Shown: positions 8,709 to 17,579, counted from the stretch's first letter. The stretch is DNA of 64,000 nt from Anaerolineaceae bacterium (GCA_016841525.1 JAENYZ010000002.1:144078-208077); one strand, 5' to 3'. Program-made: numbers and translations. The notes: generated by a model from the letters alone, not told the origin.

Positions 8709-9434
8709 TTATCCCAGAATGGTTTTCTGGAGGGCAATGATCTCATGAATGCCTTTTTCAGCCAGAACGAGCATTTGATCCAGTTCAACTCTTGAAAAAG
8801 GTTTACCTTCAGCAGTACCCTGAATCTCAATTATCTCTCCTTCAGATGTCATGACAAGATTTAGATCGACATCAGCCTGGCTGTCTTCAGCATAATCCAG
8901 GTCAAGAATGGGTTGGCCCAGAACGATGCCAACACTGACTGCGGCAATTGGTGGCCGCAGGACATCTGATGATATTTCGCCAGATTGGATCAGGGATTTT
9001 AGCCCCAGTGCCAATGCCACATAGCCGCCTGTCACAGATGCAACCCGGGTACCGCCGTCTGCCTGGAGGACATCACAATCCAGTAGGAGTGTGCGTTCAC
9101 CAATGGCTTCCAAATTCACAGCCATGCGTAATGATCGACCAATGAGCCTTCGGATTTCCTGGGTGCGTCCCTTCAGCCCCATTGTTTCCCTTGGTGTTCG
9201 GGTATGGGTGCTGCGAGGTAAAAGGGAGTATTCGGCAGTCATCCATCCCCGGCCCCTGCCTGCCATCCAGTGGGGGACGCCTTCCTGGATGGTCAAGTTG
9301 CAAAGGACGCGAGTATCGCCCCAGGTTACCAATACTGAGCCTTCAGGGAAAAGGACATAATCAGGGGTAAAGCTGATGTTCCTTAACTCATCGAATTGAC
9401 GTGCATCTTTCCGGATAAATGTATTTTTTGTCAT
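8709..9434 (-). CDS. rph: Ribonuclease PH
   Basis: A full-length phosphorolytic 3'-5' exonuclease that trims tRNA 3' ends. Diagnostic segments are VTWGDTRVLC, the GRGRGWMTAEYSLLPRST loop, ETMGLKGRTQEIRRLIGRSLR (phosphate and RNA binding) and the DCDVLQADGGTR active-site strand. The ATG at 9434 is preferred over the one at 9452. There is no Shine-Dalgarno, and a TATAAT on this strand (9441-9446) puts the expected transcription start on or next to the A of that ATG, suggesting a leaderless message. Confidence 0.95.
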   Translation of the reverse strand: MTKNTFIRKDARQFDELRNISFTPDYVLFPEGSVLVTWGDTRVLCNLTIQEGVPHWMAGRGRGWMTAEYSLLPRSTHTRTPRETMGLKGRTQEIRRLIGRSLRMAVNLEAIGERTLLLDCDVLQADGGTRVASVTGGYVALALGLKSLIQSGEISSDVLRPPIAAVSVGIVLGQPILDLDYAEDSQADVDLNLVMTSEGEIIEIQGTAEGKPFSRVELDQMLVLAEKGIHEIIALQKTILG

Positions 9435-9480
9435 AGTTCTATTATATTGCATGAATAAAATGTGAGTGATCTTGGGAAAA

Positions 9481-9630
9481 TATTCTTAATCAACTAATTG
9501 ATATGTTAAATCAATATCTGTACTTCGACCAAAGCCAACAGCTTAGATTGCCACGTTGGTCTCTTTGCAGTGATAAAAAAGCTATCATTGCGACGAGCCG
9601 CAAAGCGGCGAGGTGGCAATCTCGGAGAGA
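9481..9630. repeat. Intergenic palindromic repeat, copy 1
   Basis: A 150-bp unit beginning TATTCTTAATCAACTAA. Its second half is a palindrome opened by GATTGCCAC and closed by GTGGCAATC, with internal GC-rich arms. Such GATTGCCAC...GTGGCAATC palindromes are common dispersed elements in many bacterial genomes (recalled knowledge). The next 150-bp unit starts directly after it, at 9631. Confidence 0.75.
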
Positions 9631-9729
9631 TATTCATTAATCAACTAACTGATGTGGTAATCAAAATCTAAATATTGGCCATAGCTAACAGCTTAGACTG
9701 CCACGCCCCTTCACTACGTTCAGGGGCTC
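9631..9729. repeat. Intergenic palindromic repeat, copy 2 (left part, split by the IS)
   Basis: The first ~75 bases match copy 1 at most positions, including CAACTAA.TGAT and AACAGCTTAGA.TGCCACG. It then forms an inner hairpin GCCCCT/AGGGGC and stops at CTC (9727-9729). The missing right arm, GCAGTGACAGCTG, lies at 11007-11019 on the other side of the IS. It pairs with CAGCT and ACTGC of the left arm, which shows that one palindrome was split by insertion. Confidence 0.75.
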
Positions 9730-9732
9730 CAT

Positions 9733-9738
9733 TAGACT
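9733..9738 (+). promoter_or_regulatory. -10 half of a promoter formed when the IS ends join
   Basis: TAGACT lies at the left end of the element. In a circular form (right end, TC core, left end) it falls exactly 17 bases after the TTGACA at 10987-10992. In the integrated copy no good -35 precedes it. Confidence 0.65.
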
Positions 9739-9744
9739 TAGTTA

Positions 9745-9945
9745 TGCTAATATGAGAATAGTCGAACAAGGGCTGAATAAGTCTATTTCGCTCAAAGGAA
9801 GACAAGCCTAAACTGCGATGAAGACCCAGCCCTTGTGTGGATCAAAGCTAGATAGTAATGACGTCCACGAGACTGATAATGGAGGAAGCTCAATCCACAA
9901 TGTTCGACTACGCTCATTTTACACCCAAATTACCAGGAGGACGAA
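9745..9945 (+). ncRNA. Predicted bridge RNA of the IS110 element
   Basis: Three nested pairings are visible: AGTCGAA/TTCGACT closing the structure (9760-9766 with 9903-9909), ACAAGGGCTG/CAGCCCTTGT (9766-9775 with 9827-9836), and TGTGGAT/ATCCACA (9836-9842 with 9893-9899). The first loop should be the target loop: ACTGCGA (9812-9818) is the reverse complement of the right target TCGCAGT, and GCTC (9790-9793) matches the left target up to the core. The second should be the donor loop: ATAGTAAT (9852-9859) is identical to the right element end, and TAATGGA (9877-9883) is the reverse complement of the left end TCCATTA. Guide order matches the IS621 model. The 5' end is inferred from the junction promoter. 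Confidence 0.82.
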
Positions 9946-11001
9946 ATGAACAAACCAGGATTGTATGTTGGCATAGATATCGCATCAAAAACCTTTACTG
10001 CAGCGATAGGAAAATTTGAAGAAGAGACAGGATGGGGAATTGTTGCAAAACCAACAAATTTTGAAAATAAATATGATTCATTCAGTAAATTTTTACATTG
10101 GCTGAAAACCCATAATGTGCAGGCAGAGGAGTGCATCGTTTGCATGGAATCCACAGGAGTTTATGGTGAAGCTCTAGCCTATTTTATGGTTAGCAACAAT
10201 TACAAGACAGTCATCGAAGCCCCATTGAAAGTAAAACGAGCCTTCGATCCAGAGGGGCACAAAAGCGATCCTGTCGACAGTTGTCAAATAGCTGAATATG
10301 CATATCGCTTTTTTGATCAACTTAGGTATTGGAAGCCAAAAGATGTGGTCATAGAGCAGCTCAAGACCCTTCTAACAGTCCGAGAACAGCTTGTAGAACA
10401 GAGAACAGCACATAAAAACGCAAATCGGGCAATCGTGCGAAAGGTGGTCAGAACGCCCTTAGCGGAAACCATTCATGAAAAGGCGGTTCAGGAACTCACG
10501 AAGCACATTGAGGCGGTTGAAAAAGAAAGTAAACGCCTGATCAATGACGATCCATCCTCCCGAGAATTACAAAAATTATTTGAATCAGTTCCTGGTATTG
10601 GATCAATCCTGGCCACGTTTTTAGTGGTGACAATGTATTCAGCGCCAGAACCTTATAACCCCAAGGCATTGGCTGCTTATATTGGCATCTGTCCTTATGA
10701 GAACAGCAGTGGAACATCAAGACACAAGAAAGCTACCTCAAGGCATTATGGGACTTCACCCATGCGTCGGTTGATCTATTTGGCATCCATGTCTGTCAGG
10801 CAACATTGTCCTGTTTTTAAGCGATATTTTCTTAGAAAGCTGGCTGAAGGGAAACAAAAACAATTGATACTGAATAACATTGCTAATAAGCTTTTGAAGA
10901 TTGTTTGTGCCATCGCCCGCACCAGGACTCCGTATATCCCTGGTTATCGTTCAATCCATCCACAACTATTAACTATAAAACAACCCTTGACAGTGTCATA
11001 G
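9946..11001 (+). CDS. IS110-family transposase (bridge-RNA-guided recombinase)
   Basis: The 351 residues have the standard two-domain layout. A RuvC-like DEDD domain at the N-terminus shows YVGIDIAS (Asp), CMESTGVYGEAL (Glu) and HKSDPVDSCQIAEYA (two Asp). A coiled region follows, then the C-terminal Transposase_20 domain: VPGIGSILA, AAYIGICPYENSSGTSRHKK with the putative nucleophilic Ser, and PMRRLIYLASM. AGGAGG at 9935-9940 precedes the ATG. The gene's last codons also contain the -35 hexamer TTGACA and end 4 bases before the core. Confidence 0.95.
   Translation: MNKPGLYVGIDIASKTFTAAIGKFEEETGWGIVAKPTNFENKYDSFSKFLHWLKTHNVQAEECIVCMESTGVYGEALAYFMVSNNYKTVIEAPLKVKRAFDPEGHKSDPVDSCQIAEYAYRFFDQLRYWKPKDVVIEQLKTLLTVREQLVEQRTAHKNANRAIVRKVVRTPLAETIHEKAVQELTKHIEAVEKESKRLINDDPSSRELQKLFESVPGIGSILATFLVVTMYSAPEPYNPKALAAYIGICPYENSSGTSRHKKATSRHYGTSPMRRLIYLASMSVRQHCPVFKRYFLRKLAEGKQKQLILNNIANKLLKIVCAIARTRTPYIPGYRSIHPQLLTIKQPLTVS
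10987..10992 (+). promoter_or_regulatory. -35 half of the IS circle-junction promoter
   Basis: TTGACA lies inside the last transposase codons, 12 bases from the core. Joined to the left end it pairs with TAGACT at 17-base spacing and would drive bridge RNA and transposase from the excised circle, as described for IS621. Confidence 0.65.
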
Positions 11002-11020
11002 TAATCGCAGTGACAGCTGA

Positions 11021-11220
11021 CCCTCCACGGGGATTGAGAGGGCATATTTTGAGTAATAAAGCAACAAAGCACCTGGAGGAATACTCTGGCAGGTTTATTA
11101 AAGATTAATGATTTTACGATTTTTTTTGGGGGGAGGTGAAAATTCTATATTAAATAGCAAATGCCCCCACGGGAATACCCTGAAGGGCACTTTGTTCGAA
11201 TCCCGGTTTTGGCACCTGTC
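11021..11220. repeat. 200-bp tandem repeat, copy A, with a degraded tRNA-Glu 3' half
   Basis: Starts CCCTCCACGGGGATTGAG and is repeated from 11221 with an exact 200-base offset. The ends are nearly identical between copies while the middle (about 11054-11120) differs. Read on the minus strand, 11161-11220 contains the acceptor, T-arm and part of the anticodon arm of tRNA-Glu. It is interrupted by a 19-base insertion inside the T-loop (11176-11194, containing the hairpin CCCTGAAGGG) and broken off after the variable region. Confidence 0.75.
11162..11213 (-). pseudogene. Broken tRNA-Glu fragment
   Basis: The minus-strand GCCAAAACCGGGATTCGAA and TTCCCGTGGGGGCA segments of the downstream tRNA are present here but separated by 19 unrelated bases. 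The 5' acceptor strand, D-arm and an intact anticodon stem are absent, so it cannot fold as a tRNA. Confidence 0.7.
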
Positions 11221-11364
11221 CCCTCCACGGGGATTGAGAGGGCATATTTTGAGCAGATAACGCAATAATGCACCTGCAGGAATATTCTGGTAGGTTAATT
11301 TGCAAATTCCTGATTTTACGATTTTTTCTTTGGGGGAGGTGAAAATTCTATATTAAATAGCAAA
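11221..11364. repeat. 200-bp tandem repeat, copy B, running into the intact tRNA-Glu
   Basis: The same CCCTCCACGGGGATTGAG start as copy A, and the same GGAGGTGAAAATTCTATATT block before the tRNA 3' end. On the minus strand this is the region directly downstream of the tRNA. No protein gene is visible in it. Confidence 0.7.
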
Positions 11365-11437
11365 TGCCCCCACGGGAATTCGAATCCCGGTTTTGGCCTT
11401 GAGAGGGCCACGTCCTGGGCCACTAGACGATGGGGGC
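11365..11437 (-). tRNA. tRNA-Glu (anticodon CTC)
   Basis: Folds as a complete cloverleaf: acceptor GCCCCCA/TGGGGGC, D-arm GTC..GAC, anticodon stem TGGCC/GGCCA with loop CTCTCAA, and T-arm CGGGA/TCCCG with loop TTCGAAT. Discriminator A; no encoded CCA. Confidence 0.95.
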
Positions 11438-11448
11438 AAGTGAAAGAA

Positions 11449-11477
11449 ATTTTAACACAAGCCAATGGTAAGGTCAA
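11449..11477 (-). promoter_or_regulatory. Promoter of tRNA-Glu
   Basis: On the minus strand, TTGACC (11472-11477), 17 bases, TAAAAT (11449-11454). The -10 ends 11 bases before the mature tRNA 5' end. Confidence 0.65.
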
Positions 11478-11550
11478 TGAGTCAATTTTAAAAAATTGGC
11501 TTGTGCGTTTCTCTGGCTTTCTTCAGCCAGAATTGCTTATTTTGCTGTGA

Positions 11551-12063
11551 TTAACAGCAATCGCTGCAACCTTCTGATGAGCAGCTGCTGCAGCCTTGTA
11601 CAAGTGAGCCGCGGCTAATTTCCTCGATGGTTGCGGGGCGCAGATCAGTTACTCGAGTTTTGAACAGCAGGTCTTTACCTGCCAGTGGGTGATTCAGGTT
11701 CATGGTGACCGATTCATCCGAAATTGCTACTGCAACGCCCGTGAAGATATGACCCTGACCATCCTGCATGCGCATGGGTTGACCAAGCTTGATTTCAAAA
11801 TCTTCCGGGAAGCTTTGACGAGAAACCTCAACCTCTAATTCAGTGTCGTAATCTCCGTAAGCATCTTCTGATTTGACCCACACTTCTTTCTCGTCACCAA
11901 GGCACATACCCTCGATTTGTTTTTCCAAACCCGGGATAATATTGCCGTGGCCTTGAATAAATTGGATGGGGCCTGAATCAATCAGATTGCCATTTACTTC
12001 AAGGCTGTAATCTAATGTTACTACTACATCTTTTTCAACCGATAATTTTTCTTCCTGTGCCAT
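11551..12063 (-). CDS. FKBP-type peptidyl-prolyl isomerase, SlyD-like, with Cys-rich tail
   Basis: 170 residues. The FKBP fold (VTLDYSLEVNGNLIDSG, GHGNIIPGLEKQIEGM, EDAYGDYD) is interrupted by an insert-in-flap domain (residues 70-125, containing LNHPLAGKDLLF), which is the SlyD/SlpA chaperone-isomerase layout. Five Cys occur in the last 13 residues (CSSCSSEGCSDCC), which suggests metal binding, analogous to the nickel-binding His/Cys tail of SlyD but without His. Cytosolic protein folding is the expected role. The upstream gap is mostly repeats; tRNA-Glu lies downstream on the same strand with its own promoter. Confidence 0.9.
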   Translation of the reverse strand: MAQEEKLSVEKDVVVTLDYSLEVNGNLIDSGPIQFIQGHGNIIPGLEKQIEGMCLGDEKEVWVKSEDAYGDYDTELEVEVSRQSFPEDFEIKLGQPMRMQDGQGHIFTGVAVAISDESVTMNLNHPLAGKDLLFKTRVTDLRPATIEEISRGSLVQGCSSCSSEGCSDCC

Positions 12064-12178
12064 TATTTTTGCTCCATATTGCCTGAATTTTAATAAAATC
12101 CAGTCTATTTTCTAATCGTTGGTAAAACAACCCCATTATTATACTTGATAGGATTGGTTTGAAAAGGCGTCAGTGTTG

Positions 12179-12406
12179 GGGATTGGGTATTGGGTATTAG
12201 GTACTGGGTACTGGGTATTAGGTATTAGTTATTAGTTATTGGGTATTGGTGAACATGTAAAGCGCAAAGATATTTTGTCTAAGATCATACATTTGAAAAT
12301 TTTCACCACTTCAGATTCTATCAGGTAAGGTCACGGGTCACTTATTCCTAATACCTGATTCCTAATAACTAAAGCCTAATTCCTGATACCTACTATCTGA
12401 TTCCTC
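12179..12406. repeat. Inverted arrays of short GGTATTA-type repeats, no gene inside
   Basis: The left array (12179-12252) is built of degenerate 7-8 base units reading GGGTATTG, GGTATTAG or GGTACTGG. The right array (12338-12406) contains the opposite-strand form (CCTAATACC, CCTGATTCC, CCTAATAAC). About 85 bases of unrelated DNA separate them. The same arrangement flanks the four-helix-bundle gene at 47.8-48.3 kb. The rest of this 425-base gap (12064-12488) holds only a possible TATAAT at 12447-12452 for pgm. Confidence 0.65.
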
Positions 12407-12488
12407 CCAACACCAATTCTGCTATATCTGGAATGACGCTCTCAGGTATAATTTGAATATCATTCAATCGATAAAAAAGGAAGGTAAG

Positions 12489-14138
12489 ATGACGATTAGC
12501 CCTTTAGCTGGAAAACCTGCTCCCACTGATTTATTGATTGACGTCCCCAAATTGCTTGCGGCATATTATACAGAATTCCCAGATCCTGATGACCCTTCGC
12601 AGCGCGTTTCCTTTGGTACTTCAGGGCATCGCGGTTCATCCCATGACCATGCGTTCAATGAGACCCATATCCTGGCTATCAGCCAGGCAATTGTTGAATA
12701 TCGCAATAATCAGGGCACGACAGGTCCGCTTTATATTGGCAAGGATACCCATGCCCTTTCGGAAGCTGCCTTGCGGACGGCTGTTGAGGTCTTTGCCGCA
12801 AATGATGTTGAGATAATACTTCAAGAGGGGATGGGTTATACGCCGACACCTGTTATTTCGCATGCGATCCTGACTTACAATTGTGCTCGAAGTGCAGGTC
12901 ACGCAGATGGCGTGGTGATCACACCCTCTCATAACCCACCTCGCGATGGCGGTTTTAAATATAATCCGCCTAATGGCGGTCCTGCTGGGACAGAAGTTAC
13001 CAGGACCATACAGAACCGCGCCAACGAGATTTTGGAAAATAATTTAAGAGAAGTCAAGCGCATACCCTGGGAAGCAGCAATTAATAAGGAAAGCTCACAC
13101 TTCTTTGATTACGTAAAACCATATGTTGATGATCTGGAAAATGTTGTCAACATGGGTGCAATCAAAGCATCTGGCATCAGGATTGGCGTCGACCCACTTG
13201 GCGGTGCGGGTGTGGAATATTGGGAGCCAATTGCTGAGACTTATGGGCTTGATCTTGAGGTTGTCAATCCTTCTGTGGACCCGACTTTCCGATTTATGAC
13301 CGTAGATCATGACGGGAAAATCAGGATGGACTGTTCCTCACCCTATGCAATGGCGGGTTTAATTGAGTTGAAAGACAAGTTTGATATTGCTTTTGGGAAT
13401 GACCCGGATTATGACCGCCACGGAATTGTTACCCCAAAAGGCGGGCTGATGAATCCCAACCATTACCTGTCCGTTGCAGTATGGTATCTTTTCCAGAACC
13501 GCAAGGATTGGCTGGAAGATGCAACGGTTGGGAAAACTGTTGTGACTAGCGCTATGCTGGATCGTATAGCGAAATCCCAGGGTAGAATGGTGACTGAAGT
13601 GCCGGTTGGATTTAAGTGGTTTGTTCCCGGATTGCTGGATGGAACGCTGGGCTTTGGCGGTGAAGAAAGCGCTGGCGCATCTTTTTTGCGGAAGAACGGC
13701 ACCACCTGGACCACCGATAAGGATGGGATCATCCTGGATCTGCTTGCAGCAGAAGTGCTGGCAATCACGGGGAAAGACCCAATGACGCATTATACAGAAA
13801 TTGAAGCGCAATTTGGCAAGGCTTACTACCGCCGCCTGGAAGCAAAGGCGACCATGGAACAAAAAGCTGTCTTCAAAAAACTGACGCCTCAAATGGTTAA
13901 AGCCGATCGATTAGCCGGAGAAATGATTGAGGAAAAACTGACTAAAGCTAAAGGAAATGGCGCGGATATTGGCGGCTTGAAGATCGTGACAGAAAATGGG
14001 TGGGTGGCAGTACGCCCATCAGGGACTGAAGATATTTACAAAGTTTATGCTGAAAGTTTCAAAGGCGAGGATCACCTGCAAAAGATACTTGATGAAGGAC
14101 AGGATATTGTCCAGCAATTGTTTAAGGAAGAATTATAA
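12489..14138 (+). CDS. pgm: Phosphoglucomutase (alpha-D-glucose-specific)
   Basis: 549 residues, usual length for this class. It interconverts glucose-1-phosphate and glucose-6-phosphate, linking glycolysis with glycogen and sugar-nucleotide synthesis. The four PGM domains are intact: FGTSGHRG, phospho-Ser147 in ITPSHNP, metal loop DPDYDRHG, sugar loop GFGGEESAG, and the phosphate-binding [10 protein letters not shown] at the C-terminus. The ATG at 12489 follows GGAAGG; an in-frame ATG at 12453 has no such site. A terminator follows. It could feed the polysaccharide operon at 17.6-22.5 kb. Confidence 0.95.
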   Translation: MTISPLAGKPAPTDLLIDVPKLLAAYYTEFPDPDDPSQRVSFGTSGHRGSSHDHAFNETHILAISQAIVEYRNNQGTTGPLYIGKDTHALSEAALRTAVEVFAANDVEIILQEGMGYTPTPVISHAILTYNCARSAGHADGVVITPSHNPPRDGGFKYNPPNGGPAGTEVTRTIQNRANEILENNLREVKRIPWEAAINKESSHFFDYVKPYVDDLENVVNMGAIKASGIRIGVDPLGGAGVEYWEPIAETYGLDLEVVNPSVDPTFRFMTVDHDGKIRMDCSSPYAMAGLIELKDKFDIAFGNDPDYDRHGIVTPKGGLMNPNHYLSVAVWYLFQNRKDWLEDATVGKTVVTSAMLDRIAKSQGRMVTEVPVGFKWFVPGLLDGTLGFGGEESAGASFLRKNGTTWTTDKDGIILDLLAAEVLAITGKDPMTHYTEIEAQFGKAYYRRLEAKATMEQKAVFKKLTPQMVKADRLAGEMIEEKLTKAKGNGADIGGLKIVTENGWVAVRPSGTEDIYKVYAESFKGEDHLQKILDEGQDIVQQLFKEEL

Positions 14139-14182
14139 GCCAGTAAAACACTTAAGTATCTTTTATCGCAATCAGTTTATAT

Positions 14183-14211
14183 CCAGGTCACGATTCTTGT
14201 GGCCTGGTTTT
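14183..14211 (+). terminator. Terminator of pgm
   Basis: CCAGGTCAC and GTGGCCTGG form a stem with one mismatch around a 7-nt loop, followed by TTTT. Confidence 0.8.
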
Positions 14212-14271
14212 ATATTAAGATAAAATTGAGAAGAATTTGATCACTAAGCGTTTTTTCTGAAGGTTTTGATC

Positions 14272-15240
14272 TTGCCCTTTATACACGAATTGGAAATCGT
14301 TGTAAACATCTTTTTACAAAATATTGGTGATTGGTTGATTTTGCCGATGCAAGCCATTACTGCCCTTGGATATGAGCAATTTTTTATCTTACTGCTGCCG
14401 ACAATCTATTGGTGTTTCGACCAGGTGCTTGGTCTTCGTGTAGGTATAATATTCCTGTTGGGGAACAGCCTGAACACATTCTTTAAATTTTTATTTCACA
14501 CTCCCAGACCTTATTGGGTGAGTGATCAAGTTCAAGCATATTCACACGAGACATCTTTTGGCTTACCTTCAGGACATGCGCAAATTGCTGCAACCATGTG
14601 GGGCTGGCTGGCAGTGGAAGTTAAGAAACGCTGGTTCAAAATTCTGGCATTAATCCTGATTTTTCTAATTGGTGTATCCAGGCTCTATTTGGGCGTCCAC
14701 TTTCTTAGTGATGTGCTCTTAGGCTGGGCTCTTGGTGCACTGTTGGTTTGGGCATTTTCTGCCTGGCATAAAAAGCTTGGTGATTGGCTCAGCAAGCAAA
14801 GCACCCTGATCAGGCTCCTTCTTGTGGCTCTCAGTGCTTTTGTTCTCTTGGGTTTAGTCCTTGGCGTGTGGTGGATGGTTGAGCCCTGGGAGATGCCCGT
14901 TGAATGGGCAAAAAGAGCCGTTGAGGTTGATCCCTATAATTTGGAGGGTGCATTGACCTTATGCGGCACATGGTGCGGAATGCTGAGTGGGTTTGTGCTG
15001 TTAACTGCACAAAAAGGTCATTTTCTGGCTGGGCAGGGGGATTGGAAACGCCTCCTCCGTTTCCTGGTCGGTATCATAGGTTTGTTAATCCTGTATTTTG
15101 GCCTGGGACAAATTTTCCCTGATAATGCTGATTTGATCAGCTATTTTTTGAGATTTATTCGCTATACTTTGATTGGATTGTGGGTTTCCTGGTGGGGGCC
15201 ATTGTTTTTCGAGAAAATCAAGCTCTTGCAATTTGAATAG
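14272..15240 (+). CDS. PAP2-family membrane phosphatase
   Basis: About 322 residues. The three acid-phosphatase motifs are present: K......RP (KFLFHTPRP), PSGH (LPSGHAQ) and SR....H...D (SRLYLGVHFLSD), embedded in a bundle of about nine hydrophobic segments. Activity on a lipid phosphate such as undecaprenyl diphosphate or phosphatidic acid is likely but cannot be decided. No ATG start is available; TTG at 14272 lies 8 bases after GAAGG, and TTG at 14266 is an alternative. The C-terminal ~120 residues carry additional membrane segments beyond the core domain. Confidence 0.85.
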   Translation: MPFIHELEIVVNIFLQNIGDWLILPMQAITALGYEQFFILLLPTIYWCFDQVLGLRVGIIFLLGNSLNTFFKFLFHTPRPYWVSDQVQAYSHETSFGLPSGHAQIAATMWGWLAVEVKKRWFKILALILIFLIGVSRLYLGVHFLSDVLLGWALGALLVWAFSAWHKKLGDWLSKQSTLIRLLLVALSAFVLLGLVLGVWWMVEPWEMPVEWAKRAVEVDPYNLEGALTLCGTWCGMLSGFVLLTAQKGHFLAGQGDWKRLLRFLVGIIGLLILYFGLGQIFPDNADLISYFLRFIRYTLIGLWVSWWGPLFFEKIKLLQFE

Positions 15241-15289
15241 AATTCTTAAAGCAGAAGAATTATTCTGCATCTTCTCTGAAAAGAAAAAT

Positions 15290-15324
15290 CGAGCGACGGC
15301 CAATTTTGGTCGTTGTTCGTTTTA
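15290..15324 (+). terminator. Terminator after the PAP2 gene
   Basis: CGAGCGACGGCC and GGTCGTTGTTCG pair, with G-T wobbles, around AATTTT and are followed by TTTT. Confidence 0.65.
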
Positions 15325-15500
15325 TCAGGAAATATTCCGCTTTTTTGATTTCAAAATATTAAGCACGCTTTTGGCTTGCTTCTTAACCTTCATAAAAACT
15401 TCACAGGCTGTTCACGCTTTTTATATGCCGCTCCTTTAAAATGCTTATTGTAAGATCCGATTTAGACGTTGAAAAATTTAGTTATGAAAAAGGAGTAACA

Positions 15501-15983
15501 ATGATTAAGAAAATTTTTGTAGGATTAACAATTACGCTAATTTTAGCTATTGGTGTCTTTGGTGTTGTAAACACAACTTATGCCCAGGATGAAGTTGAAC
15601 CACAGGCTGGTGCTGCTGTTCCTGAGCCTGAAACACTGGAATATGAATATGGGTATCAAAACGGCCTTCAGAACGGCGAAGTTGACCCAATCATGACCCA
15701 AACCCGCACACGATTGTTTGAAATGCAGGATGGTGAATGTGATGCAGATTGTGACCCTCAGCAAATTCGCCAACAGCTTGGTGTGAATAATGCCGGCGGC
15801 ATGCAGCAAGAACGATTGAATTCCGGTGAATTCGACTGCACGGGAGATTGTGTCCCACAGCAAGTTCGTCTCAGTGAAGGTACAGGCTATGGCGCTCAAC
15901 GGCAGATGAATTTATCAGCCGACGGCCTTTGTGATGGCACTGGCATTTCCCAGGGATATGGCCAGGCTGGCAGAGGTAACTAA
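15501..15983 (+). CDS. Small secreted protein with duplicated Cys-PQQ motif
   Basis: 160 residues. A clear Sec signal peptide (KKIFVGLTITLILAIGVFGVV...TYAQ) is followed by a Gln/Gly/Asp-rich mature chain. Two related units read ECDADCDPQQIRQQLG and DCTGDCVPQQVRLSEG; a third, shorter piece reads DGLCDGTG. The C....C.PQQ.R pattern is not one I recognise; disulphide formation or metal binding is possible. The ATG at 15501 follows AAAGGAG; the frame opens earlier but without a site. It stands alone between two terminators. Confidence 0.7.
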   Translation: MIKKIFVGLTITLILAIGVFGVVNTTYAQDEVEPQAGAAVPEPETLEYEYGYQNGLQNGEVDPIMTQTRTRLFEMQDGECDADCDPQQIRQQLGVNNAGGMQQERLNSGEFDCTGDCVPQQVRLSEGTGYGAQRQMNLSADGLCDGTGISQGYGQAGRGN

Positions 15984-16008
15984 GCCCTAAGATCCTAACA
16001 CAAAATAA

Positions 16009-16053
16009 GGTTGCCCAATTTGTAGTGCGCTGCAAAAAGGGCAGCCTTTTTTT
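16009..16053. terminator. Terminator between the secreted protein gene and the GH1 gene
   Basis: GGTTGCCC (16009-16016) pairs with GGGCAGCC (16039-16046) across a 22-base loop, followed by seven Ts. It serves the plus-strand gene. Confidence 0.7.
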
Positions 16054-16064
16054 GACCTATTTTC

Positions 16065-17441
<1,377 letters not shown>

Positions 17442-17579
17442 TTATTCATTTGTTGTTCAAATTATAAACGAATACACGTGAGGCCTCTAATCCACCACAA
17501 AGGATTTTAATTTGGTGCAGGGATTATTGTTGACGAAAATTGAGAGGGGGAAGAGATGTTGAGAAAAATCAGAAGGGTG

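Larger units (their letters stand above)
9728..11006 (+). mobile_element. IS110-family insertion sequence with a TC core
   Basis: About 1.28 kb. The boundaries come from the interrupted palindrome: left flank ...GGGGC-TC, right flank TC-GCAGT..., so TC (9728-9729 and 11005-11006) is the shared core dinucleotide. There are no terminal inverted repeats, as expected for IS110. The left non-coding end is about 217 bp and the right one only about 4 bp after the transposase stop; this asymmetry is typical of the IS110 subgroup, which keeps its bridge RNA upstream. The element looks intact and the transposase frame is open. Confidence 0.85.

Noticed and set aside
11162-11213. A second functional tRNA-Glu
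   Set aside because: Lacks the 5' acceptor strand and D-arm, and has a 19-base insertion in the T-loop.
12179-12406. Possible CRISPR array
   Set aside because: Units are 7-8 bases, degenerate, contiguous and inverted between the two halves; there are no spacers of constant length and no cas genes in the window.
13359-13892. Long minus-strand open frame inside pgm
   Set aside because: pgm is fully conserved over the region; the reverse frame has no ribosome site or recognisable domain.
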